DNA from: Blattamonas nauphoetae
Lineage: Eukaryota > Preaxostyla > Oxymonadida
Assembly: GCA_033064195.1 (NCBI GenBank)
Contig: JARBJD010000049.1
Span: 272,707 to 336,706 of the forward strand
Reading direction: 5' to 3'
Length of the DNA: 64,000 nt
Below, in pieces: positions 33,701-45,596 of this stretch (positions within the stretch are counted from its first letter, which is position 1; every line of letters begins with the position of its first letter). The translations under genes and the position numbers were made by a program. The notes beneath the pieces are model-generated. The model had not been told where the DNA came from and ran no database searches. It was given only the letters and a program-made list of their open reading frames with translations.

Positions 33701-36700
33701 GATTGTTGGCGATGAGGTTGCAGAGCAGGACCAGACGAGAGGACGAGTCGATTGTGTATGCTGTCATCGCTTTGAGGGGATGAAACGCCTTGTTGAGAAC
33801 GAGGATCATCTGGTTGATGTTGCCGAGCGACGATTTGGCGCCCCTCGCAGCACTCCGGTCCAGTTTGGACCGAAGCTCGTCGAGTCTACTCGCTCGGGGG
33901 AGATTGTCGTCGGAATGGATTGTCCTGTACATCTCTGCTGCGATTGGGGAGTTGTCCATCATCGGCGGATGGAGTGCATTGTGGTGAGGAGTGGCTGGTT
34001 GGAGCGTCTGTTCGTAATCGCAGATAAGAGCGATTTGGGTCATCGCAACTTCAGCAATTGCCGTTCTGTGGCGCTCTGATGTTCGCGTGAGAAGTTCCAT
34101 CATCTTCGCCAGAGCACATCGGAGATGTTGAGAGATGTACGGAGAGGTGAAGAGGTTGCTGCAGATCGTCACGATGTTGGGAACTTCTGCTGCGGCTAGT
34201 GCTAACAGCGTAGATGAGAGATCTTGTTGGAGAAGTGTCTCGTAGAGCTCGTAGAGGCACATATCTCGATCGAAAAGAGAGACGATGTGAGCAGTTGCTT
34301 GAACTCGGACTTCCGGAGGTGGATTTGGACCGAGTGAAGTCCAATACGATGGAAGACTCTGGAGAGTGTTGTAGTGTTCGCTGGAGAGCGGGAGGAGTCG
34401 GTAGCAGCAGGAGACCAAAACAGAGAGAAGGTCATCAGAAGGGGCGGTTGAGGTCTGCAAGGGCTGAAGGAGACGAAGTTCAGAGAAGATGGATCTGTTA
34501 TTGTCAGCGAGGAACACCGTCGAATGGTTGGGAGAGGCTGAGGTTGACGACTTGATACAGACGAGGGGGAGAGGAACGTGGAGAGTGAGTGTGTAGAGAT
34601 GAACGAGGAGAGAGCGGTATGCTTCCTGGTTTTGTGTGAGTGTCTCTTTCTCCATCATTTCCACAATCCAACTGTATTTCCCTTCCAGACACTCCACCAC
34701 TGTCTGTGTACTATTTCTGTTCCGCTTGATGAACTCCCCAACATTCCCAGGCGAAAGAAGAGCGTCAATGGCCTCGACAACACATCTTTCGATCCATTTC
34801 GAGGCAGGGATGGGTTTGTTAGAAGTGTCTTCAAGCGTTGTTGTTGTTTGATTAAGTCCAAGCCGGGAGACAGACTGAACGTGTGAGTTTGCTGGGAGGC
34901 GAGAGAGTGACGGGATGTGCGAGAGAGTTGCCTGTCTGATGGTCATGTTGAGCATGGCTTTGTTCATTTCGGCTTCTTCCTCATCCGACTCATCATCGCT
35001 GTTGTCGTTTTCTTGGTCCGTTCGGAGGAGCTTTTCCATTTCTTCATCTTCCCATTCTTCCCAAAAAGTCCCTTTCCGACTGAACTGTGCGATCAGAGCT
35101 TCTGGATGGACAGTGATGGGCTCGTCCATCTGATCCTTGCCTTTCGTGCGAGACTGCTTCAGTGTCTGCAACATTTCAGCCAGAAACCCAGCTTTAAGGC
35201 ACTCGTCTCGGAACTCCGTGTGTGTCCGACACAACCTCCCAATGGCTTCAACAACCATCACAAGATCAGCACGTGTTGTCCGCACAAGCAAACGTCGAAG
35301 AGTGGCGGAAAGCGACTCTGTCTTGAGGACATCGCGAGACAGACTGACAACCACAAAGGCGACTCTCCGATCGTGATGGGCGAACAAGCCGATGGCACGA
35401 GCAACAAGGCACGCGGAGTCGAGTTTTGTTGTTTTGAGAAAGTCCTCCGATTCTGTCTTTGAGAGAGAGGGGTTTCCATCGTTTTGAAAGACCCCCAAAA
35501 GGGCTCGGACGTACGGGTAGCTCTCCTCCGACTTGAAGAAGCGGGAGGTGGAGTGAGCTGCGAGGAGTGTCGACGCTCCGAGGCCAAGTTCAGCAAAGCA
35601 CGAGATGCACAGCGATGCAAGGGCAACGACTCGTCGAGAGCGGTTGGAATTGAGCAGAGCAAACATCTCCACAAAAGTGTATGTGAACATCTTTGATGCC
35701 ATTGCGTCGGTGATCGAAGCGAACGTGATGCCGGAGTGGACCACTCGTTCCGATGAGCTTGTTTTGGACAGAGCTGCAGCAGATGTGAACACACCCGCGT
35801 GGATCGACGACAGATACACAGCGAAGAACTGACACGCCCCGAAGACGATCTCGTCGGGTTCAGAACGAAGGCCTGCCGAAACCCACTCCAACGCGCTCAG
35901 CTTGGCGAGAGAGTTCCTCTCCGCCTCGCCTCGTCTGGCCATCCCAATCAGGATCTCCATGACAGCTGTTTGGAGGGCCTTGTTCGGAATGGCCATCATT
36001 GGGATGACATGCACGAGCTGCTTTTGGATCAGTTCGAAGGACGGCGCTGTGCGGGCAAACAGAGAGACGAGAGACGAAGCGAGTGTCATGTCTGCGTCGG
36101 AGTACTTTTGGATGTGTTCGTTGGTGATCAGTTTCTCAAAAATCCCCGACCACAGCGTGGTGAACTTCTCCGGCGGATGAGACTCAGCGAGAGCCAACAG
36201 CGACACGAGGAGCGCGTGCTGCACGACACCCCCGCTCACCTTCATCATGTCCTGCACCCAAACAGACCCGTTCACGTCTGGGTCGCGGAAGTCGTCCTCT
36301 CCGACGAAGAACACACACAGAGTCTTTGTCCCAGCGCGTCGAAGAACAAGCTTCTCCGCCGAGCAGAACTTGCAGATCGTGAAGAGGCAGCCAGGGATTG
36401 TGTTTGTGAGGAGGATTCTGTTATCGTTGGACGAGTGGAGGAAAACACGGAGAGCATTCAGAGTGACGATGGACGCCATCTGATACCTGTTCTGTTCGAG
36501 GATCTGGGTGAACACGAACTGGCAGACGGCGGTCAATGCCTTTCCGCTTTCCTCTTTCGAGGTCTCTGCATTTCGGAAGATGCAGAGGAGCCCCTCCACA
36601 AACACGCGGCGGCGGAGAATGGCAGGTTTGAGGTCGACGAAGGGCAGGTTCCGGTCAGACGTCTGTTTCGATGCAGTGGCGATGGCTTCCGGAGTGATTC

Positions 36701-39343
36701 CGATCTCGGTGAGAGTGTGGTTGTGGCGGGAGCACGTGTAGAGACGAGGAAACACGAGGCAGAGCATTTGTTTGGAGGTGAGGAGATTGTCCTTCGTCTT
36801 CTTTTCGGTGATCCCCACTCGCTCTGTTTCTCTGGACGCGTAGTTCATCTGCTTCTGTCTTGCTTTAAGTTGTTTGTCGGCTTGCTTTGTCTTTTCGGCT
36901 TCTTCTGCGTCCTCCACTCCTTTCCACACATCCGACTTCTCCACAATACTCCACAGCGTGTTCTTCAGAACGGCAAGTGACATGTACTCGCGAATGGCAT
37001 CGACTTCGAAGAGACGGAGGACAACGCAGGCAGCCTTTGCACTCAGCCCCGAGATGAAGATGTGCTGCTGTTTGGAGACTGGCTGGGTGAGAGGGGGGAG
37101 AGTGGCTGGCGCCACGCGAGGTGACGGTGGGTGGGAGGGAGTGAACGCTTCTGGGCGAACGTGGAGCTGTTTGGGTGTGCCGAGTTGAGTGACGGACGAT
37201 CGGAGTGGAAAAGGGGCGGCTTTGATGGGATTGGGGAGTTCGGTCGGAGCAGGCAGGAGGGCGTCCTTCAGTCTGATGGGGGTCCAGGACGATGTTGGGA
37301 GTTGCGGAGAGGCAGAAGGCGGAAACACGAAGTGGAGGATGTGGAACACGATGTGGAACCAGTAGTTGACGTTCTGGCTGACGTTGGACTGGACAAACAT
37401 GTTTGCGAGGAGCACCAAGTACAGCTCCATCCGGCGGCTGAAGACAACCGGAGTGAGGAGGAACGGTGCGAACGAGGGCGAGATGCCAGCGGTGTCTGTG
37501 AACCCGACGATCATCGGTGGTTTGTTCATCTTCCCCATTTTCGAGGCTGAGAGAGGCTGAGGACTCGCTGAGGGGTCTGCCTCGGGGAGAGAGCGACTGC
37601 GGAGAAGTGCTTTTGGCTGTGTCTGCTGTGGGTGTGATGGTGGTGTGGAAGCAGCTGGTGGATCCAACAAAGGCTCAGTTTGCTTTGACTTGAGATATTT
37701 GTCTTTATGTGATTTATGTTGAGAGGTATGGATGTTCATCTCATCAAGAAGGAGATATAACAGAGTTTGCTTGGCTCGTTCCTCAATTTCACCGAGAGCT
37801 TGTGAAATGTTCTGGAACGATGGTGGATCTGTCGGCAGAAATGTGTTAACAACTGCCAGACCAGACAGGAAATGAAAAAGAGCATTGTGGGGTGACTTTT
37901 GAAGGAGAGTACCCCCGATTCTCTGGACTTGATGCAGAAAATAAAGGACAAGAGAAACAATTGTTGAAAATTGATTTGACGACAAGATGAGATCATTTCG
38001 ATCTTGAAGATCCGTGGATCCACAATCAACACAGACTGCTCGTTCAAAAAAGATCTTTGCGACAAGTGACAAGAATGGATTGAGACATTCGAGGGATTGT
38101 GAATTCAGAGCAAGGGCAAGTATATACGAATATTGTGGACAGAGATCGTTTGTTGATGTTGATGTCGAAACATGAATGAGGAGAGCCGTCATTTTTGAGA
38201 GTGTTTCCTGCAATGAAGTGAAAGCGAAGATGGATGTCTTCGAAATATCAATCAATGTCCCTTTGCTAAATTGTGAGGAAAGAATCAATTTGATAATACC
38301 ACGAGCTTCACAGACAATGACTTTTTCATCTGTGTCACAATTAGATAGAGGAATAAGACTCGTGTCAAAGATCCATTCGATCGTTTGTCGAGAGGGTGCA
38401 TTTTCACCAAGATCTGTACAAGCTCGAATAAGATCATTGATTTCTTGTTTTGAAAATCGACTGAGAAGGAAGTGAAGTATGAACAGAGCAGAATGCAGCT
38501 CGATCGCGGAATCGATTGCGTTTAGGATGAAGGAAAAGAACAATACAAGAGAAATTTGTTGGATTGAAGGAGGAGATGCATGAGAAGAATGTGTTGGTTG
38601 ATAAAATACGAGAGAATGAAAGAGGGGGATCAATAGAGTTGTTGATAACTGTTTAGTGTTGTCGTTTGCGATAGATTGTTCAACAAAATATCTTTGAAAG
38701 GGCTCAATTCTCGAGGATAATGCACAGAACGACGGTAGTAGTGGAGAGGGAGGCTGATAATGTTCGTCAGTGGCATTAGAAGCTGATGGCGATAAAATGT
38801 ACTCTTTCTGACGAATAACGGGTTGAAAAGGGGAACAAAATGATGAACAGCGAAGTACATGAGAAAGTACGCGAATAGTATTGATATGAACCTCACGAGA
38901 TTCAGTCTCAAGAGAGAAAGCAACGAGATGAAGAATTGGTGACTGTGGAAAGAGAATAGACGGCGACTCTTCAAGTGGAACTTAGAAATACAAGCAAAAA
39001 CACACTTGTCATGAGTGATGAATAACATGAAATGCAAATTTTCTGTCTAGTATTGTCTACCAGGGCTTCTTGAGAGAGACATCTGCGTTGGTGAATGAAC
39101 TGAACGAACATACCGTAAACAAATTGCACGCGAACAGACATGACACTTTTGAGGAGATAGTTTTGGAGAGGACAAAGAACGAGAGCATGTCGGACAGATA
39201 TCCGCAAGTTTATGAAGCGATGGTGTGAATTCAGGGTATGTTTTGAGTGGGATGAATTCATTATCAAAATCGTGTTCAACTGTCTTCAATGGTTGAATTC
39301 CATTCGTATTTTGATGCGTAGGAGTTTGAGAATGACGCATCAT
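30761..39343 (-). CDS. giant FYVE-like zinc finger / helical-repeat protein
   Basis: Four exons on the minus strand (39343-39114, 39082-39006, 38980-32008, 31946-30761) give 2821 residues. The introns are 31, 25 and 61 nt and each restores frame. Residues 50-96 hold eight cysteines spaced C-x2-C-x13-C-x2-C-x4-C-x2-C-x14-C-x2-C. This is the FYVE pattern (QKCHVCSRAICLRC, KICISCY), which binds PI3P on endosomes. The R+HHC basic patch is replaced by QKCHVC, so lipid binding is not assured. The rest is mostly leucine-rich alpha-helical sequence resembling HEAT/armadillo repeats (ALVSLFART, LLALAESHPP, VVALASLCISCFAELGLGAS), with Ser/Pro-rich linkers. Role inferred: an endosomal or trafficking scaffold. 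The 25-nt intron joins the finger to the main frame. Confidence 0.7.
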
Positions 39344-39382
39344 CGAATGTCTTTTTTTGTCTAAGGGCTGTCTGCACTCATC
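39344..39382. promoter_or_regulatory. 39-bp divergent promoter
   Basis: Only 39 bp separate the start codon of the FYVE-like gene (minus) from that of the secreted-protein gene (plus). The stretch includes a T-run and CTAAGG. Any 5' leaders must be extremely short, or the transcripts overlap. Confidence 0.5.
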
Positions 39383-40135
39383 ATGCTGTTCTTCCTTACA
39401 ACGCTCATCTCTTGTACTGCATTCCAGACCATTCGTTCAAACCCTGATGTGGAACCCGTTTTGAGAAAAATAGAAGTGAATAGAAATACTGCTGAAAAGG
39501 ACAAATGCACAATGTATATGACAGTCGAATTGGGATCAACAGGAACGTTCTCGTTCAAGTTGAACAATGGCCAAACAACAAGCACCATCAAGAAAGAATT
39601 TGTAAAGCGAGGAACGGGTGATCTCTTTGTTGGATCTTTCACTCTTGGAGAAGGCCAAGAACTCCCCTTCACAACGAAGTATACCGTCGAAGAAGTCAAC
39701 CTCACTGTCGACGGAAATGTCATTAATGTGAAGATGTCTGACACAATCTCCTTCGCAACTCCAGATATAGCTGTTGTTGTCAACTGTGTTGCAAGTTTGG
39801 GCAGCAAGAGGAAAACACATATTATAACATGTACAATGGAAAACCTCAAGACTGATCGAGCTTACACATTCTATTATTCTTCCCCTCAAGTAGAGGGTCT
39901 TCCAGATGTGAAAGCGACATCAAAACCGATCTCAGAAACGAAGATCGCATCAGAAGTCGAAATCGCTGATGGATCGAACAATACATTCAAAAAGACCTTT
40001 AGTTATTGCATCGATCGTATTGATCAAGATGGACATGAACTGATGTCACCTGTCCTCCCGTCATTCACTGCATCTGCCAAATCGGTTGCCTGTGCTCTGT
40101 CATCACTTCTTGTGTGTCTCATCGCATTATTTTAA
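39383..40135 (+). CDS. secreted, probably GPI-anchored protein
   Basis: A single exon of 250 residues. The N-terminus MLFFLTTLISCTAFQT is a signal peptide. The C-terminus SAKSVACALSSLLVCLIALF is a hydrophobic tail with small residues before it and nothing after, as in GPI-attachment signals. The mature part is Thr/Val/Lys-rich and likely all-beta, with a few cysteines (CTMYM, VVNCVAS, IITCTME, FSYCIDR). I do not recognise the family. Role inferred: surface coat or adhesion. It diverges from the FYVE-like gene across a 39-bp gap and lies 138 bp upstream of actin on the same strand. Confidence 0.65.
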   Translation: MLFFLTTLISCTAFQTIRSNPDVEPVLRKIEVNRNTAEKDKCTMYMTVELGSTGTFSFKLNNGQTTSTIKKEFVKRGTGDLFVGSFTLGEGQELPFTTKYTVEEVNLTVDGNVINVKMSDTISFATPDIAVVVNCVASLGSKRKTHIITCTMENLKTDRAYTFYYSSPQVEGLPDVKATSKPISETKIASEVEIADGSNNTFKKTFSYCIDRIDQDGHELMSPVLPSFTASAKSVACALSSLLVCLIALF

Positions 40136-40273
40136 CCATTTTCTTGATTTCACAATCACATCTTCTATTAATAACACTATTTGCATTTTTTGTACAAGTT
40201 ATGGTCTGAAGTGATCCTTGTCAGAGGAAAATCGAACCTCCTAAATAGGTAATCATCTGATTCTTGATATACA

Positions 40274-41404
40274 ATGTCTGAAGAAGGAGCAACTAGCCTT
40301 GTTGTTGATAACGGTTCTGGTATGTGCAAAGCCGGTTTCGCTGGCAATGACGCACCACACGCCGTGTTCCCATCCATTGTTGGTCGTCCAAAGCAACAGA
40401 CCATCATCATCGGTTCAGGAGATAAGGAAGTGTACATTGGAGATGAAGCCCAGCTTCGTCGTGGTATCCTCCAGCTCCACTACCCAATTGAGCACGGTAT
40501 CGTGACCAACTGGGAAGAAATGGAAAAGATCTGGCATCACACTTTCTACAACGAGCTCCGTGTTGCCCCAGAAGAGCACCCCGTTCTCCTCACTGAGGCC
40601 CCACTCAACCCCAAGGTTAACCGTGAGAAGATGACATCCATCATGTTCGAGACCTTCAACGTCCCAGCCATGTACGTTCAGATCCAGGCCGTGCTGTCCC
40701 TGTATGCCACTGGTCGTACCACCGGTATCGTTGTTGACTCTGGTGATGGTGTGTCCCACACTGTGCCAATCTATGAGGGATACAACCTTCCCCACGCTAT
40801 CATCCGTATGGATCTTGCTGGACGTGATCTCACTGAAATGCTCATGAAGATTCTCACTGAACGTGGATACTCCTTCCGCACAACCGCCGAGCGTGAAATT
40901 GTTCGTGACATTAAGGAGAAGCTCTGCTACATTGCCCTTGACTTCGAAGAGGAAATGCAAAAGGCCGCCGCTTCATCTGAGCTCGAGAAGACCTACGAAA
41001 TGCCCGATGGAAACGTCATCACCATCGGCAACGAGCGTTTCCGCTGCCCAGAAACTCTCTTCCAACCCGCCACCATCGGTCTCGAAGAAACCGGTGTCCA
41101 CGAGAAGGCCTTCCAGTCCATCATGAAGTGCGATGTTGATATCCGTAAGGATCTCTACTTGAACGTTGTTCTCTCCGGAGGTACAACCATGTTCGAAGGT
41201 ATCGCCGAACGTCTCAACAAGGAATTGGTCAACCTCGCCCCATCCACAATGAAAGTTAAGATCACAGCCCCACCAGAGCGTAAATACTCTGTCTGGATTG
41301 GAGGATCTATTCTTGCCTCGCTCACAACCTTCCAACAGATGTGGATCTCAAAGGACGAATTCGACGAGTCCGGCCCAAGCATTGTTCACCGCAAGTGCTT
41401 CTAA
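40274..41404 (+). CDS. ACT: actin
   Basis: A 376-residue intronless gene with the standard length and all main actin landmarks: [16 protein letters not shown] (phosphate loop 1), [63 protein letters not shown] (phosphate loop 2), [10 protein letters not shown] and the C-terminal [11 protein letters not shown]. It has some substitutions: [18 protein letters not shown] in the DNase I loop region instead of the usual GMGQKDSYVGDEAQSKRG type, and DGVSH in place of DGVTH. It forms the cytoskeletal filament. Codon use is strongly biased to C-ending codons, indicating high expression. The stop is TAA. Confidence 0.98.
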
Positions 41405-41595
41405 ATTTGATGATTCCTTTCTTTTCTGTTTATGCTGCACCTACATCTTTGCTCATCTCGCCATCCTTTTCTCGATTTGATTCATTTGGGGAATGTTCTG
41501 GAATTTTGGTTATTATTTGAGTTTGGGCTGTTTCATGAATCTGGATTGATTCTTTGGTATAACTGATCGAATACTGAAGTTGTGATATTTGAGCT

Positions 41596-44500
41596 ATGAA
41601 TGTCACGGTAGATGACAGTACAGAAAGAACCAGACTTTCTCTCATTCTAGATTCTGCCCAGGAACACCTCACCTCTGTTTTTGATTCTCAACAGCATATC
41701 GGTTCTTCAATCGCTGCATTCAGCGAGTCAGCAAGTACTCTTCTGTTGGACTCAAAGCAAATCACAGAGCAGACCACCAAACAAGCGCAAGATTGCGCAA
41801 AAGTTCTCAGTCCTGTCCTTCCACTATCTCGCTTGCGATCGACTGTATACTCCTTTCGTATCTTTTTTGATCACCTCTTTTCTAGATTTCAACCGCAGTT
41901 CGACTTTTAGATACTTTTTCGGAATGGAATCAGCTCAAAACTGATATTGAACGAAAACTCGATCATTCTTCAACTGAATCACTTGATTCTCTCCTTATTC
42001 GCTGGTGTGACACAAATACTACCCTATCACAGAATATATCATTCACTACTACTATTCAAAACATCCAAGGTGAAACAGCAACACAAATCTTCACTCATAC
42101 ACTAGAACGTGTTGATAATGAGATCCGTAAAAAAATATCCCTTCTTCCACAGACATGTTTGAGTGATATTCTCCCAACTCTCTCCGATCATGAGATAGTC
42201 AAGTTTCTCCAACAGTTCCAGAGAGTCTACCTCAAAGCAGGAAGAATCAACAGATTCTATCAAGTTCTCTTCTTGTCACTTCTCTCTCCATTCCTGCATG
42301 GTACCATTATCTCAATCGGATCTCCCCGACCACCTGAACATCCTCCACATGAACAATCGGTCAAAATTGGTTCCTTCACAGTCACCCAGGGTTCAAATCA
42401 TCGAACATACTTCAGATCTGACTTTCTTTCCTCTCCTTCTTCTCGTATCGAGGATAAGACACACAACTACCTCCACATCAGCTCACCTGAAGAGATCACG
42501 AACTTTTTAGCTCAATCTCTGCCTAAACAATTCACATTCCCGCTCGCATCACTCAAATTCTATGAAGAGTTCTGCAACCTTTTTGACAAACTTTTTAGTT
42601 CATATTCAATCCAACATTCACCTGGTTCGCTTCTTCACATTTTAACGAATGGATCACATGCATCTATGGATTCCGCATTTAATGTTATCCCTTATCTTAT
42701 CACACCCAATATTTTTTATGTAAATATTGATTCGGTTATAGATTCTCTCGTGTTGTCGCAACGTGATCACTCTTTTCTCGCTGATTCGCCATCAGATTCA
42801 CAACCTGTCCTTAGAAAGTCGATTTTTGACGCTGATCGGCACGATCTTCACATATCGGTTTCAATAGTCTTGATTTCACTCTCCACACCCCTCCAACTCG
42901 TCTTCAGGGCTGTTCAAGCCGTTGGACTCACCGAATCGGATTCTATGAAAGTAAATGGCTGTTCATCCTCTTCAAAATCACTCATTTATAGTCTTCTTCA
43001 ACCATTTTTCGTTCCTTTGACCCAACTTGCCAAACTTCTCGCACTGGACCTCACCACATCTCATCTCTTGCTCCCATCTCCTCCCTCGCCCCAACGTTCA
43101 TCCTCATTCCCTCCTTTTGTTTCATCTCTCCATCCTTCTTACTTCCTCTCACCCACCCACTTCTCTCTCGTCCCACCAACAAGAATCCAACATTCAAACC
43201 ATCTTCACCTCTCGTTCATACACCTCACCAACCACCTCCTCTCTCATCTGACTACATCTGCCTCCTGCCTCATGATCTGGAAGAGTTCCCTCACTCTCCT
43301 TTCACCCTCCGATACTTTCCCTTCTGATCTTGTGTCATCACTCGAAACGATCGCAAGCTTCAGAGGAATCTGTTCGTCAGCCCCAACTTCTCTTCTTCAC
43401 CCACTCGTCGAAGCAGCATGCATGGAGCTCGCTCTGTCTCCCCTTTCATCTGCCCAAGATCTCGCCAATCACCTCGCTGCTTCCACAGCAGAAATCGCCA
43501 AACACGTCTCGAGCATCGAACAGACTCTCACCCAGCCATCTCCACTCGTCCCTTTTTCCTCTTTCCCTACTGAACTCTCAAATGTCTCACTCATTGTGCT
43601 TGTGCTTGACTTGCTGACTTCTCTGTTTGTGATGCAAATGTGGAGGTCGAGTCAGTCACAGTCAGACCAGACGTTCCACTTTCTGTCGACACTCGCCGAA
43701 TTCGAAGATGTACTTGCATCATCAGCTGCTGTCTTCACTCCACTTCTCACTTCTGTCGTCACACAATCTCACCATTCAACAACAACCACCATCCCCTCTC
43801 TCTTCTCCCTCTCCTCTGCCACAATCTCCTACGTCACTCAGCTCGGCGTTACTGCTATCTCAGCGAAGTGGAAGGAGCGGATGAGGACTGAACTCAACAG
43901 CAACTGGACAGTTGTCACAAATCCCACTTCATTCCACTCTGGCGATGTGGTAACTGAGAAACAAAACGAAGAAGAAGAGAAAAGACTCGCTGATGCAGCT
44001 CGGGAGAACATGATTCGGACAGCTCAATCGCCCGGAGCGGAGGCCGCAGTGGAGGACAGCAGGCTGGTTGAATACATCATGCAACGCTACACCAAGCCAA
44101 GCGAGGGCATGGAAGGGTTTGGAGATATCGTGTTTGAATTGGAGGCAGAACTAAACGAGAGACTGTCAGAACTTCAGAAAGCTGACAGTCAGATTTGGTC
44201 AGACACAAAGAACAGAATTGGTCTGATTCGGGCAGAATTCTCACAACCTCCCACTGACACTTCGCAACACATCAACCAATTTTCATCATCTTCCTTCAGC
44301 ACGATGCTCTTCACTGAGGTCAAGAATGCGATTGTTTCGAGTGTAGCCGAAACATTTTCAGCGAGGTGTGGATTGGTTGAGTGTGGGCAGCGCTTTGAGG
44401 CTGATCTTGGGTTGTGGGACGTGTCTGTCAGAGGCGAGGGTGCACCACAGCTCGTCGGAGCAATCGCAAGCAAGCAGATTGAAAGTGAGGGCCGAATGTA

Positions 44501-44966
44501 CGAAGTGTGCGTTGGCCCGTATTCATCGGACCTTCTGGAAACAAGGTCTGTCAACGTGAATTTGGATGTGGTGGTGTCTGCCATCACATTCGAACTGCAG
44601 ACATTCCCCGTCTCCTTCTCTGTCCTCGCAACAAGATCACTTCCCCCCTTCTTCTTTCCTCTCGGCAACACCCTGGATGAGAAGGACGGTGCTTCTGGGC
44701 ACCGTGACCAGCTCCTCCTCCATTCACTCCGCATTCTGGCTCAGATACGAGCAGATGTGAAACATGCCTCCCGAATTGTGGACAGTGTCCTCAAACAGGA
44801 AACGGAAATCTCACCCACCGAGATCCAAAGCTCGCCTTCCACATCATTGTTGGAGAGATTGCATATGCTTTTGACTGAAGCAATGAGAGTTCGAGCTAAG
44901 GCGATCCTCGTGAAAGGGGGGAGCCCCGATGATGATGACAACATGGAAGATCTTTTTGAACTGTGA
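41596..44966 (+). CDS. COG7: probable COG complex subunit 7 (Golgi tether)
   Basis: Two exons (41596-41844, 41886-44966) give 1109 residues, with a 41-nt intron (GTATAC...TCTAG). After splicing, the N-terminal region reads RSTISTAVRLLDTFSEWNQL, LKTDIERKLDH and then FLQQFQRVYLKAGRINRFYQ. From memory of the family, this order and spacing resemble COG7 (a heptad helix, then a segment of the type VFxEIDRxPQLxxYY). COG7 belongs to the eight-subunit complex that tethers vesicles recycling within the Golgi. The rest is helical with long Ser/Pro/His-rich inserts, making it longer than animal COG7 (about 770 residues). No catalytic motif is present. An extra 5' exon upstream of 41596 is possible. Confidence is moderate because the similarity is limited to the N-terminal quarter. 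Confidence 0.55.
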
Positions 44967-45596
44967 TTGATTTCCCATTTCTCTGTGTTTATTTTCATAA
45001 CACTCCCACACAAACACTTCATTTTTCATTCTTTATTCCTCTATTGTTAGAAAAGAGTTTGACAACCTTTATGAGAAAGACAGTATACTGAATTGTTTGA
45101 AAAAAGGATGACGTGTGGATTAGTGAAAGGGAACAGAAAAGAGTGGGGACTCTGAAAAGTGTTTAGAATGCGGTCAAGCTGAGAGTGTCCAAAGTGAATT
45201 CACCAATCCATCTTTCGATGAACCAGTAGGCCGACGAGGAGCACAACTCGGAGTGGGAACGAAATCAATCGTGTCTGTTCGCAATCAAGAACACAAAGAA
45301 CGACGAAAACAAGTCAACACGATGAGAAAGAAAAAGAGAGTGGTTGATGGGCAAAGAAGAGATCAGCACACATACTCCAAAAGAGGGAGATCGAGCAGGA
45401 GCTCCATTCCCAATCGAGATTTAGATTCCCTTCGCAGATGAAGTGCTGACGTGGAGATTGTCTCCGAAGAACCCACTCAAAGAGGAGGTGGACAGAATCT
45501 GAGGTTGTGGAATGAGACAACCAAAGAGTCAAATCATGATGCGGAAAACAAAGACGAAATGATAGGACAGAAAATTTGGATAGAAACTAAACGGAG
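44967..45596. other. intergenic, possibly a small cryptic minus-strand gene
   Basis: 630 bp between convergent genes. On the minus strand two protein-like stretches occur in short frames: EGNLNLDWEWELLLDLPLLE near 45437-45375, and a Trp/Phe-rich frame containing AYWFIERWIGEFTLDTLSL ending in TAA at 45163. They are separated by a pyrimidine-rich segment with GTGTGC and CAG ends, but I could not find a splice joining them in frame. I do not call a gene. Confidence 0.25.

Noticed and set aside
35799-36980. 393-residue plus-strand ORF
   Set aside because: It is antisense to the large FYVE-like gene, and its composition reflects complementary leucine/serine codons.
41430-41595. Extra 5' exon of the COG7-like gene
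   Set aside because: Small frames exist but no splice join to 41596 could be justified over the simple ATG there.
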